Source: Acholoe squamosa
Taxonomy: Eukaryota; Annelida; Polychaeta; Phyllodocida; Polynoidae
NCBI GenBank assembly: GCA_949317995.1
Contig: OX439045.1
Coordinates: forward strand, 3,930,174-3,994,173
Length of the DNA stretch: 64,000 bases
Direction of reading: 5' to 3'
Below are positions 12,001 through 20,682 of this stretch, in pieces. The position numbers were made by a program, and so were the translations under genes. Position 1 is the stretch's first letter, and every line of letters starts with the position of its first letter. Under the pieces are notes generated by a model, which saw nothing but the letters and a program-made list of their open reading frames with translations, was not told the origin of the DNA and searched no databases.

Positions 12001-14171
12001 GGGGGGGGGTGGTGTTCTGACTAGCTGGATTGTTGTTCACACATATAAGTGCTCCCCCTTGGCTCAGGCAATGTACTATATATAGTAAACTGCAGAAGTA
12101 AGCCTTATCGATTCCATCATCCCGTAGTTTTCTTTTTTTTTTTCAATTTAGAGGATCTATTCATTAGGAAAAAAACCATTTCACATTTTCTGTACCTTTC
12201 AACTAACTCAGGACCCGGCATCATAATGATGATATACTCTATCGCCTCTAATGAATTAGTCCTACAAAAGTTGTTTATTTCGGGTAACATGCTGAAAACA
12301 ATAAGGTAGGGTAGGTCAAGCTTTGTCAATTTGTTTCGAATACCGGTACTAAATTCATTAGGTACTGACATAGGTGGTTAATTGACCACTGAATCAACTA
12401 CCGTAATCTCCCGCGTAGAAGACGCGCTGCGCGTATAAGACGCACCCCAAACTCAGCACATGCATTTTTGCGTATAAGACGCACCTCTTAGGTACCAATT
12501 TTGTAAATTCAGTACATTTCTATAGTAAAATTACCCCTCGTATACGGGCTTCCCTAGCCCACTTAAAAGGGTCTATATCTCGCCTTTCCTATCCCCTCGG
12601 ATGTGTGTGGTGCACATATGCGCGGGCACTGACACATTCCTCTGTGAAATTGTGTAATGTTGTTCTCGCCATGAACATAACCTTAGCTGTCGAAATGGCG
12701 TTAAACATTTATTACTCACTCACTCACCCCTCGTATAAGACGCACCCCCAATTTCAGTACATCCTATAAGACCCCCCAGCATTTTGTTTGGCGTAGAGGA
12801 CGCGTCTTATACGCAGGAGATTAGGGTAACGTTTAAAACTTGAAACTTGCTACCCCCAGTAAGATTTGCCTTATTTTGTTAAGGTGGGGGATTACTATAA
12901 ACACATAACATTTTTTAGATATTAACAGTAACGGGGTTGTAAGTCAGGACTATATAACAAATTCTGAAGATATACACATGAATTCTGAATCGATTGTAAA
13001 TTCTATGAAACTGTGATCAAAGAACTGACATTTGGGTAAATATATAGACATGTCACATACAGAAATTCTACAATCATTCGAAATTCTGGAAACTTATAGC
13101 ACTTTTGGGAAGTCGGCTTGTGGCTTACACACATGGTTAAACTTTTATAGACTATGGGAAGGAATGGGAACTTCCACTAAAGTCCTGAACTCAGGGTGCG
13201 GCTTATATGTGGGGTTTTACTGTATAATGGTGTATTTAGAAAATTCTGCCGTCAGACAAAGTTATGAAAACTGACACCATTATATGAATTGTCTTGTATA
13301 AACTGGGCCTTATACTAGAATCAAAGCAAAGGTGTATAGAATGTGCCCAAATTCAGGGTGCGGCCTATACGGCACATGGCTATTGTATTATTGACCAATG
13401 GGAGGCATCCCTGGCATATACTGCGGAGTCGGGGGCTGAAGGTGTTAGTCATAGTGCCGTCGGGGTCTAATGGCGGCCCCCAGCTGATAATGGCTATGTG
13501 AGCTATAGTAGGATACTTGACACTGGTATGGTACTAAACTGAATGGTACTAAACTGCCAATATCAAGTGCCAGGTTTAACCAGCTTCTTTCTATGTTGCG
13601 GGTGCGGCTTATACGAGGGTGTGGGTTATGCGAGAATTTACGGTAAATCCAATAATGGCCAAACCTACCCGTGCACTGCTGTGGTTGTTTTTGTCTTTTC
13701 TCCCAAAGGCTTGTTGTAGGAGGCGTGACGGACTGAACGCCTTTACGTAGTACGACTCTGTGAACGACTTTCCCGTCCGAACAACATACTCTGCAGCCCT
13801 CCCAAAGGGCCATGGCTTCTGTGAACCTACACATCAACCAAACAATTTAAGTATCTTGATAGGTCTAATTTGGTATTATAAACAAGCACGCCTATGCATG
13901 AATAGACAAATCAGGTACATGATAGATATCTCAATTGTCAACTGTTCTGCAGAAAATACGAGCTTCCACTTTTGAGCTAAAATATAATTACATAATTAGC
14001 ACACAGTCTGTGCTTAATAATATCGTACGCTCGTATGAACTTCAAAATTGGAAAATAAAGGATTTACCGAATATCATGTCTTGTTTAATAAATCACTCGT
14101 TACCTGTGTCATCTTGACTGCGTTTACTGCGCTTTGCGTATGTTATTTGCAGATCATCGTCGTCATCCAAA
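1..14171 (-). CDS. Proline-rich, coiled-coil protein of unknown identity (3' part of a multi-exon gene, runs off the window)
   Basis: Fourteen exons on the minus strand, given here 5' to 3' of the gene: 14104-14171, 13669-13790, 13396-13435, 11121-11211, 7942-8103, 5663-5750, 4586-4784, 2952-3079, 2238-2572, 1886-1952, 1104-1175, 727-811, 351-383, 1-93. Each has AG/GT borders, and the reading phase fits at every junction but one. That one is 13396-13435 to 11121-11211, so a small exon may be missing there. The protein begins acidic then basic (LDDDDLQITYAKRSKRSQDD). It continues through Pro/Ser-rich stretches such as PAPPPPHPPGTQPPQ and KVPTNKPPPSAPPGM, and ends in a charged helical region (MRELNIRKHKEELKYFEEK, LLEEQLRRQMRLWERE) followed by an acidic ESSESEEEIEE tail. 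This make-up resembles centrosomal or cytoskeletal scaffold proteins, but no family is recognised. The exons are sound; the function is not known. The gene continues beyond base 1. Confidence 0.8.
421..565. mobile_element. MITE family A, copy 1 (truncated)
   Basis: Begins with TTAACTCTTTAAGGGCTACT and holds the family's inner hairpin (ATGAAGTGCTGGCGAG and its complement CAAAACTTCATTGGTGC), but lacks the far end. It lies in the intron between exons 351-383 and 727-811. Confidence 0.7.
1222..1562. mobile_element. MITE family A, copy 2, with internal tandem repeat
   Basis: Starts at GGGGCCACTGATG and ends at GGCCTTTAAGGGTTA. It carries the ATGAAGTGCTGGCGA hairpin at 1273-1315. The right half has grown into a 34-bp tandem array, described separately. 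Confidence 0.8.
1367..1536. repeat. 34-bp tandem repeat, five units, inside MITE A copy 2
   Basis: Five head-to-tail 34-bp units. Each contains CATGATGCAT (or CATGACGCAT), then TGATGCATCGTG, then CCAACCAATGGA. Same period and same core as the 40-unit satellite at 36823-38182, but with its own private variants (GGACATG, ATCGTG), so it arose separately. Confidence 0.9.
1585..1794. mobile_element. MITE family C, copy 1 (left end missing)
   Basis: Family C is marked by runs of GCGTATAAGACGC-type motifs and by ends of the form CCGTAATCTCCCGCGTATAA. This copy keeps the right end GGAGATTACGGTA and shares the inner ACGCCAAACAAAATGCTGG with copies at 3172 and 12399. It ends about 90 bases from exon 1886-1952. 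Confidence 0.75.
2588..2768 (-). mobile_element. SINE-like retroposon family B, old copy
   Basis: Sense is the minus strand: the TCAC-type tail lies at 2588 and the head near 2768. The body matches the better-kept copies (CACAGAGGAATGTGTCAGTG; TATAGACCCTTTTAAGTGG) with many substitutions. No target duplication could be found, which agrees with greater age. It lies just beyond the acceptor of exon 2238-2572. Confidence 0.7.
3172..3408. mobile_element. MITE family C, copy 2 (complete)
   Basis: Both ends are present: TACCGTAATCTCTCGCGTAT at the left and GCGGGAGATTACGGTA at the right. The inside shows four spaced GTGCGTCTTATACG-like motifs. It is intronic, between exons 2952-3079 and 4586-4784. 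Confidence 0.85.
3564..3745 (-). mobile_element. SINE-like retroposon family B, intact copy with 11-bp target duplication
   Basis: A 182-bp body is flanked on both sides by GCGGTATAAGG (3553-3563 and 3746-3756). In sense orientation it begins with a small hairpin, GGGCTTCCCTAGCCC, and ends with ATGGCGTTAAACATCTATTA followed by a CTCA-type repeat. No clear RNA polymerase III box was seen. Confidence 0.85.
4795..4870 (-). mobile_element. SINE-like family B, decayed tail fragment
   Basis: GAGCGAGTGAGTAA followed by a worn version of the family B tail (TTAATGTCATTTTGATAGCC...). It sits 11 bases beyond the acceptor side of exon 4586-4784. Only about 75 bases can be aligned by eye. Confidence 0.5.
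5365..5606. mobile_element. MITE family C, sub-type with A-rich core, left end missing
   Basis: The core AAAAATTCATAACTTT and the segment AACATATCAAAAGAAAAGTC match the complete copies at 7070 and 11688. The right end is GCGTCTTATACGCGGGAGAT followed by TACGGTA. It ends some 55 bases from exon 5663-5750. Confidence 0.75.
5979..6744. mobile_element. Foldback element K with MITE C nested in its right arm
   Basis: The left arm (5979 to about 6140) and right arm (about 6338-6744) are reverse complements at high identity. Matching blocks include AAGAAAAGACCACCC, TTTTGGTAGTCTTTGTGCTA, AGGCCTTTCTGCTGCATTG and AATTGACCAAATGCAGCAG. The arms are separated by a loop of about 200 bp. The right arm is split by a family C element at 6424-6670. 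A fragment of the same family lies near 40330. Confidence 0.85.
6424..6670. mobile_element. MITE family C, copy nested in foldback K
   Basis: Complete ends TACCGTAATCTCCCGCGTAT and GCGGGAGATTACGGTA. The uninterrupted left arm of the host foldback shows the empty site, which reads ...CATACTTA; this implies that family C duplicates a TA dinucleotide on insertion. Confidence 0.88.
6785..6880. mobile_element. MITE family A fragment
   Basis: Carries GATGCATCAATGCAGC and the variant hairpin GAATGCAGCACTGGGGAGTA / CTCGCCAGTGCTGCATTC, seen also in copies at 9903 and 10727. The ends are missing. Confidence 0.5.
7070..7362. mobile_element. MITE family C, A-rich-core sub-type, complete
   Basis: TACCGTAATCCCTCGCGTAT at the left, GCGGGAGATCACGGTA at the right. 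Two GCGTATAAGACGC motifs stand at each end and an A/T-rich core at 7140-7190. About 290 bp, like the copy at 11688. Confidence 0.85.
8104..8941. other. Intron stretch with no recognised gene
   Basis: Intron sequence upstream (in gene sense) of exon 7942-8103. The words CCCTGACA and TTCCTGACA recur around 8320-8820, which suggests an old decayed repeat. Nothing codes convincingly. Confidence 0.5.
8942..9242. mobile_element. MITE family H
   Basis: Inverted ends GGCCACACAAAAAAAATAAG and its near-complement CTTATTTTTTTGGTGTGGCC, both leading into TTGGTCTA / TAGACCAA. Flanked by TAA on each side, which fits a 3-bp target duplication. Family A copy 9245-9446 begins at once after it. Confidence 0.8.
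9245..9446. mobile_element. MITE family A copy
   Basis: ATGCCGCTAATGCATTAATG at the left and GCAGCCCTTAAAGGATTAAC at the right. The inner hairpin is partly replaced by the CAGCCTTGGTGAGTAACC variant. Confidence 0.8.
9455..9734. mobile_element. MITE-like element I
   Basis: AGGCCAAAAAAAAACTTG at the left and GACTTTTTTTTTGGCCT at the right form inverted ends around a 250-bp AT-rich body. Only one copy was seen in this window. Confidence 0.6.
9903..10139. mobile_element. MITE family A copy
   Basis: Runs from ATCATTTAAAAGCCACTAAT to GCGGCACTTAAAGGGTTAAT. It has two inner hairpins: GCAACCCTGGCCAGTAACTC / CGCCAGGGTTGC, and the ATGAAGTGCTGGCGAG type. Confidence 0.8.
10727..11083. mobile_element. 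MITE family A copy (long form)
   Basis: From CCTTTAAGTGGCCACACGAT to GCAGCCGTTAAAGGTTTAAC. It carries three separate CATGATGCATGAATGC-type arms, so it is longer than its relatives. It ends 37 bases from exon 11121-11211. Confidence 0.75.
11688..11981. mobile_element. MITE family C, A-rich-core sub-type, complete
   Basis: TACCGTAATCTCCCGCATAT at the left, GCGGGAGATTACGGTA at the right. The core AAAAAATCATAACTTTTGTG matches the copy at 7070. It lies in the intron where the proline-rich gene shows its one phase mismatch. Confidence 0.88.
12399..12828. mobile_element. MITE family C interrupted by a family B retroposon
   Basis: The outer element runs from TACCGTAATCTCCCGCGTAG to GCAGGAGATTAGGGTA. 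Its middle is split at ACCCCTCGTATA by a 181-bp family B copy. Without the insertion it would be about 237 bp, the same size as copy 3172-3408. Confidence 0.9.
12545..12725 (+). mobile_element. SINE-like family B inside MITE C, with 12-bp target duplication
   Basis: Sense strand is plus. It begins CGGGCTTCCCTAGCCCACTT and ends ATGGCGTTAAACATTTATTA with a TCAC repeat. ACCCCTCGTATA is present on both sides (12533-12544, 12726-12737), so this is a clean retroposition event younger than its host MITE. Confidence 0.92.
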
Positions 14172-14224
14172 CTGTAATGTCAAAAACAGCACAATGGATC
14201 ATGCATTCTTTACATGTTTAAAGT

Positions 14225-15880
14225 TAGGGTGGAGGTGCCAGGCCCCCAAAAGTTTTGCTTTGGGATGTTGATTACTGGGTTCTTCCCACAATGGTTGTCT
14301 GGTGGGTTTCTGAAACGATGGTACCAAGGAACGATGGTACCACTTTCCAATCCTGAGGACCGATGGTACCATTTGAAAGGAACAATGGGGTACCGGGGCC
14401 CATGGACCTAGAGACAGTTGGCTCGGGACTGATGGCCCCAGAAAATGAGACTGATGGCCCCACTTTTGGGTCTGATGGCCCCACTTTCAAATTTGATGCC
14501 ATGTGTATATAATCTGATGAAATAACTCACATATATTTGTTATAGAATGAATGTTTACATGTTGTTGACTGCTTATGGAGCATGTTTGGTGTATTTTAGC
14601 ACAAGTTTGGAGGTGTTAGAGCCACAATAACAAAGGCCTACCCACTGAGGCAGTGTGGGTAGCCCACGGGGTGGGTGCCTGGGATTAGCTATGACACCTT
14701 TCAGCTTGCAGCACTGACTGGGCACAGGCCGTCTTCCGCAAGGTGAGAGAGCTGGGTCTAAAGATGGCCTACGTCAAGCAGGGGCCAATCAGGCAGTACC
14801 TCCGACAACTGATGGCGATCCCTAACCTCCCCGAGAACCACATCCAGCCAGCCTTCATGCAGCTAATGACCCGGTGCCCACCTGTGACTGAGGGAGACAA
14901 CCGCCTCGCAGATCTGCTGGACTACATCAACAAAACTTGGGTGTCCAGTGCCTGTCGCCCACCGTCATCTTGGTCAACCTTCAAGCGTACCATCCATACC
15001 AACAATGATGCCGAGGGTTGGCACAACCAGCAACTGCAGCACAACCACCCCAACATGTACCAGCTGATCGTCCTTCTCCATGAGGAGGCGATGTTCCTAC
15101 CCTACCAAGTACAGCTGGTCACCCAGAAGAAGCTCTACTGTCAGCACAAGCAGAGTGATGTCTGCAAGGAGAGAGCTCTGAAGGCTCTGTGGAAGCAGTA
15201 CAGCCGCAGACACTGTAACATCACCACTGCCGAGTACCTACAGAGCTGTGCTGAGCTGACTGACATCCGCACCCAGGACGAATAAGCCGACTGGCTCTGA
15301 ACACAGAAATGTGATATGACATTGTTCTCTATGTCAATGTATCTAGTGATCTGAATGTGATGATCTGAATGTGAATCTGATGGTATTACATTGTTATTGT
15401 AATGTCAAAGAATGTGATATTTGTACTGATGTTAATGTATGTGATTGCTATGTCAACAATAAAGAAAGCCGTGTGTACGGGCGCATCAGTACTGAATTGT
15501 TCTATTTTATTAAAATGGCAAATAAATCATAGAATATATGGTTAAAACATGCAAGACATGTGATTTAATTGTCTTTATGTATGGATTCAATATAGAAAGC
15601 ACATCTGAATTTTTTTTATTTTTTTATTTTTTATTTTTTCAACATTTTTTCTTAATAATTTTTTTTTTTCAAATAATTTTCAATCAAGTGTAACATGGAA
15701 AGTGTCATAATTATGCATGATTAATGAAGATAGGTGATAGATGTGGGATGGTTTAAAAGTTGGGACCATCAGTCTCATTTTCTAGGGCCATCAGTCCCAC
15801 TTGGGGCCATCGGTCTCTAGGGCCATCGCTCCCACAATCGAACGATGGGGTTTCAACAATGGCACCATGTCCCTGCATAC
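14225..15880 (+). mobile_element. Remnant of a MULE-type DNA transposon
   Basis: Imperfect inverted repeats flank a transposase fragment. GGACTGATGGCCCCAGAAAA plus TGAGACTGATGGCCCC at 14427-14463 is answered at 15766-15800 by CATCAGTCTCATTTTCTAGG plus GCCATCAGTCCCA. Further GATGGTACC / GGCACCAT words extend outward on each side. The edges are approximate, and no target duplication was found. Confidence 0.65.
14700..15285 (+). pseudogene. C-terminal fragment of a MULE-family transposase
   Basis: The frame opens in DWAQAVFRKVRELGL, runs through RQLMAIPNLPENHIQPAF, then TFKRTIHTNNDAEGWHNQQL, and stops at 15285. The F-x-K-V-x-x-L-G-L block, the LM-x-x-P-x-LP motif and the TNN-x-EGWH block are typical of the region that follows the catalytic core in animal MULE transposases. 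The N-terminal half with the acidic catalytic triad is absent: an upstream stop lies near 14690 and no matching sequence precedes it. It is therefore not an active enzyme. Base composition is richer in G+C than the flanks, which suggests that the fragment is not very old. Confidence 0.75.
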
Positions 15881-15889
15881 ATGTCTAAC

Positions 15890-18470
15890 CTCTCCCTGCT
15901 ACTTTTAAAGATTACTTGATATTTCAAGCATGGAAATGGGTGGAGTTGATAAGAAATTATGAAAAAAAAACTAGTTGATTAATTTTGATGGTTTTCCTAG
16001 ATTTTTTAATTCCAACAATCCGTACCTCTGCTTCTAAAGGTAAACTTCATTTACATTGCATTATGTCAGCAAGGTTACAGCATAATACAGGTTTTCAGGA
16101 AATATATACTTTGATAAGTTTCCTCTTTGTTAAAATTTCGGGGAATAATTATATGGCTATACTATAGATCACAGACCATCCTTCTTTGTACAGTTTAACC
16201 AGCGTCATTATTTTCCAAAATCACTGTTGTTTTCTCTACACATGTAAATCAACCCATTAGATTAGATTAGAATTTAGAATGGAAGTCGTACCATAATTTT
16301 AATAGGAAGAGGTCATTACCTATCAATGGTGAATGGGGGGAGGGGCGTAATAAATGTTGGCCTCATTATTTGAGGCTCTGGTCATATCTTTTATCAGATT
16401 AAAAAACAAACAAAAAACCCACTGCTTAGCCTTAGGGGGGGAAGGGGGTTGAAAATGTCAGCCCGTCCGCATATGAACTCACCACCACCCTGTTGATAAA
16501 TAATGACCATTCCCTAAGATTACATTATTATAAACAGAAAGCTTCTGTGTAGATTAGTCAGGATCAAGTAGGCTTTGACATCTTCAATTTTAGTCACTGA
16601 TTCATTGCGAGAGTGACTGGGAGACAGTGGTAGCGAAGTCAGCCAAATTTCCGGACCCGTGATTTGTATCTGTCACTATGCTAAATGCGGACTTTTAAAA
16701 TGAAGATTCCTTAGAATATTACATGGGTGGTATGTATGTGAAGGGGAATACTTCATCTATGAAATGGTGGGCAAATATATAATCTATTTGTCCATTCCAT
16801 CCCATCTACACCTTTGGATTATTTGGGTATTTTTTAGATTTTGGCAGCCCACCACACATAAGTCAGCTAAATGCCCCTGCCACTTCTTACAAAAATGCAT
16901 TTATAATGCATTTCTGTATTGCTCTAGAAAAGAAACAATGTGATAACAATTTGGCCAACATCAAGACCTACATTTTGAGGGGATTTTGATAAATATTGAG
17001 TAATTATTAAGAGCAGGGCAGTCTTACAAACTTACACAACTTTGGAACAATTTTCATGAAGAAATATTTGTTACAGAAGCTAACAGAACATACAGGGCAA
17101 TTCTACAACATCCATTTAACCAGAATATGGTCAGTTTATACAGGTATAGTGCTGCGATTTTCTGAGATTTTTGATCTACTGGATGCATACTACCAAAATT
17201 TACAACAAATAATTATCAAATAATCTGATTTCAACTTGAAATACTTATATCTCTATTGATTATATTACACTCGGATATGTCAATCTCCTAAAATTCAGCT
17301 TTAATATGGTGTAATTGGTTATCAGATAGGCCTTTCCGTTCAAAATCTATCACTTATTATGTGCAAGGATATCAAAATGCCCCATGCGTAGTGCATGTTT
17401 TATTGTCGGTGTTATCTGTATATTGGGATATAAATGCAGTGTGGAGTCTGGAGACCTGTTGTCCGGCGGGCGCTGACTCTTACCTGATGGGAGAGTCAGG
17501 CTTCCTGTATAGGGCTCATTTGTCAGGTGGCAGGAAACGTAGGACATAATTTTTTTATGTTGATTTCCTCTTAAAGATGGCTTCCTAAGACATGTTTGTT
17601 GCCATTTTGTGAGAAACCTTTCATATGGGGGCCCAGATTATTTAGTTCTCGCAAATCTGTTAGCCTTCATATCAAGTTGAGCTGCCACGGTGGGCCATGT
17701 TGGATGTGGTTTCAGGTCTCACAACAGAGGTGTTATTCATGAAATAATGTTATTCATGAGAATCTGCTTGGAGAGATTGACTTCCTGTCTGCCAGAAAAT
17801 GCACCTGCTGATAGCTACCCGTTGCAACCCACACGGCATGTGCCATATCTTGGAAAAAGGTGCGATCTAAAAGTTTCCAACAAAAGACGCTCTTCCCACT
17901 CACAGACAGCAAAACTAAGGTGGTACTCTTGTCAATACCATAAGCTGATTGTTGGGGATTAATTTCTGTCAAATGTTATTCTTAGAAACTTGCCATTTCT
18001 AGAGCACCTGAAAGTTTTAGGTATGCCAGTCCCAGTGACTAAGTCCTTAACTGAGTCGCGCCCAGTGACTAGGAGACCTGGAGATAGACGGAACCATCGC
18101 TTAAGGAGCGATGGTAAGCAGTAACACTGGTGTTGTGGTGGTGGAACTTTCAGAGTAGTTTCCCAAGCCCCCAATGAAAACTGGGTCCCTAGTCTTAACT
18201 GGGGTTGGTCTTTGATATCTTAACTCTAGGACCTACCTACTTGTTGTGTATTGTTTTGAAATGTGAAATCATATCCATGCCTTTGTTTTTTTGTAACCTG
18301 ATATCTAGAGCTCAGTCAGACATGTTGGGCAAGGTGGCAAGTGCTGGTTCCTGGTCAGTCTGACTGTTGTCTTTGTGGTGGTACAGGTGGGAGGACACAA
18401 GGTCCCTCTGGTGAGTAAAATATGAACTGTAAAGGCCTGCCACCTAGTGACTACCTAGGGACAGGAAGTT
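15890..18470. other. Non-coding stretch
   Basis: No gene recognised. It contains a right-end fragment of MITE family E at 16482-16519 (CCACCACCCTGTTGATAAAT). At 17480 a strong minus-strand donor, CCATCAG|GTAAGAGT, follows a short open stretch, but no acceptor or phase partner could be matched. Otherwise AT-rich and featureless. Confidence 0.5.
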
Positions 18471-18474
18471 CAGA

Positions 18475-19285
18475 TTGATTGATTGATTGATTGATTTGTT
18501 TAACGTCCTAAGGCCGTAGGCCTCATGGGACTGCCTCATTGGTTATCAGACATTTAGTCCATTCTTTTCTCAAACTTTATTTGCGCGTGTGTGTTCGTGT
18601 GAGTGTGAGTGTGCGTGTGTTTGGGAGTCTGCTTGTAGCAGTGGGACACGGCTCGTAGCAGTGAGACACTGCTCGTGGCTCAAGGCCCCTTTTTATTGTG
18701 CTGCCTCACCCAGACGCTGTGCCGCAGACTGTTGACACATCATCTGACCGGTCCATTATCCTGACACCAGCCGGACAGTCGTGGTTCTATACAAATCGGG
18801 CCAGCTTACCACGGCCTGACGAGTATAGAGAGCCACTTTCCAACCTAGCTGCAAGATTACTCTTCCAGCCGGGCCGGAGGATCATTCCCCCAGCCCACCT
18901 GACTGATACTTGAGGGGAGGTGTTTCATCCCCGCTTCAGAGCTTCTCGAACATCTTCACTTCCCTGAGGAAGGTCAGAAGTTCTTTCTTACCAGTGCTGG
19001 TAAACACACTGTTAATGGACAAACCATGAAGGTGCTTGTCCCTACTCCTCTTTGTTGCCTGACATGAGAGCACCAGGTGTTCCATAGTCAGAGGTACTTG
19101 ACATCGCTGACACATGGGTTGGTTTTCACCCTTCATGAGGTGTCCGTGAGTCAGCAGAGAGTGACCTATCCGAAGACGGGTCAGTCTTGTCGATGCCCAA
19201 ATTGTTGGATGAGATGTTTTGTTGACATTTGAGACATGTGTGATCAATTCCAACACACAGGGAGGATATATTGACAATCATAAAT
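18475..19285 (-). mobile_element. LINE 3' end, I/Jockey-like, 5'-truncated
   Basis: Minus-sense element made of the last part of ORF2 (18936-19277), a 3' UTR, and a tail reading GGACGTTAAACAAATC followed by an AATC repeat (18477-18500). The tail core CGTTAAACA resembles the end of the family B retroposons. Confidence 0.75.
18936..19277 (-). pseudogene. C-terminus of a LINE ORF2 (zinc-knuckle region)
   Basis: The reading frame contains STRLTRLRIGHSLLTHGHLM, then CQRCQVPLTMEHLVLSC, and ends in REVKMFEKL and a stop. The R-x-R-x-GH-x-x-LTHGHL block with a following C-x2-C-x7-H-x4-C knuckle is the usual end of I/Jockey/Nimb-type LINE proteins after the reverse transcriptase and RNase H. Those upstream domains are absent here, as expected for a dead-on-arrival 5'-truncated copy. 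Confidence 0.8.
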
Positions 19286-19289
19286 TATC

Positions 19290-20325
19290 ACAGTAAGTAG
19301 AACAGCTTCATAGAGGTCAAAACAAGACAGGGGACTACTTTAATTAATGCACACAGGCATCATTTGGCCACAAACTGCCCTCAAACCCATGGGACTTGGT
19401 TTCAGTGGACATCAATTGCTGGGCCTCTGAATGAACATATCTAGGGCCCAGTTAGCTGGGTAACCTGGAGAGTGGCAGAAGATTTTTTATGTTGCTATTT
19501 TAGTATTTATATAAAGTGGCATAAAAATATTTCTTGTGGGCATATCAGTTCGATTAAAAAAGCTATGAATTCCATTTTTTAAGCCCTTTTATCTAATATA
19601 TGATTTGTCTACTTCCGATGAAGTCTCGGTTTTTGGCTGACTTCGCTAACAGTGGGACGAGAACAATGCGTAGCGATGACAGCCAAAAATCAGGACCTGA
19701 ACGGAACTCCACAATCTATATATCAAATGAAAGATCTTAATATTTGTATTCAAATGCTTTTTGAATTAAGTTGATATTCCTATTAGAGACATTTTTATGG
19801 AAAGCTAAAAAGTGAAAAATTGAATTTCTATCTGTTGAATAGTACCTTTACATGTTTAAAAATCGCCAAAAATCGCTAATATAAATCTTTATAACACCAA
19901 ATCATTCTTAATCAAAAGTCCAAGGACAATTGCTCTGTATATTCGTCCTGCTTGGCAAAAAATAATATATTTCAGTGAATTTGGGTCTATGTTGTACAAG
20001 TTTTGAAGATTGATAGACCCAACTTCCCTCTTTCTCAGTTGGCATTAAACTACATACATGGATCAAGAAAACATTCCAGTAGGATAGAATAATATTTTCC
20101 CTTCAATTTGGTGTTGATTTGATGCAGATCTATCCAATAGAACCCTCAGAATCGAATTACCAGTACCAGCTGTTTAGCACTGTGACAGATACAGGGGGTA
20201 TTTAGCTGTGTTTGGCTGTCATCGCTACAATGCGTTGTGCCGGCTGGGCGATATTAAGGGAGTTACGCACTAAAGTGGACATCTGTGTACGTTTTAGCAC
20301 ATTTTAGACACGGAAGTAAACTTAC
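19290..20325. other. Non-coding stretch
   Basis: Intron-like, AT-rich sequence with no gene, repeat ends or RNA recognised by eye. Confidence 0.5.
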
Positions 20326-20374
20326 TCATCTGCTTGTCGTTTCCTCTTTACATTACGTGAAGACTCGCTGTCCC
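20326..20374 (-). CDS. Candidate further upstream exon of the proline-rich gene
   Basis: A 49-base minus-strand stretch is bounded by TAG and by a strong GTAAGTTT donor. Read with two bases of entry phase it gives DSESSRNVKRKRQAD. It leaves two bases that join the single entry base of exon 14104-14171, keeping the frame and the same acidic/basic character. The polypyrimidine tract before the acceptor is weak, and the implied intron is about 6.2 kb. The KRKR run could be a nuclear localisation signal. Transcript evidence would be needed to be sure. Confidence 0.45.
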
Positions 20375-20682
20375 CTACGACCAAAGATTTGAATACTTGC
20401 TTGATTTGTGACAACATTTGGAGAGATCGGATGCAATTTTCCCGCTGGCAAGCTCCGCACTAAATATACACTCTTCGCTGGTACCCATGCATCATCATTG
20501 AGAGTTGTTGGGTTGCCCAGTACCAAAAATATAAAAGTTTTCAGTACCTGTTTGATCTCATAACTCAACTAATACTGATTTTAAATCTTTAAGGCGTTAT
20601 ATAGTTTCAACAGGTATCTGATACTGAATTATAGCTCTTTGAATACCCTTTTAAGGAACCTAATAATAGACATAGTTCAATC

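Noticed and set aside
11121-13435. Direct join of exon 13396-13435 to exon 11121-11211
   Set aside because: Phases do not match (one leftover base against a phase-zero start), so it is left as an unresolved junction rather than forced.
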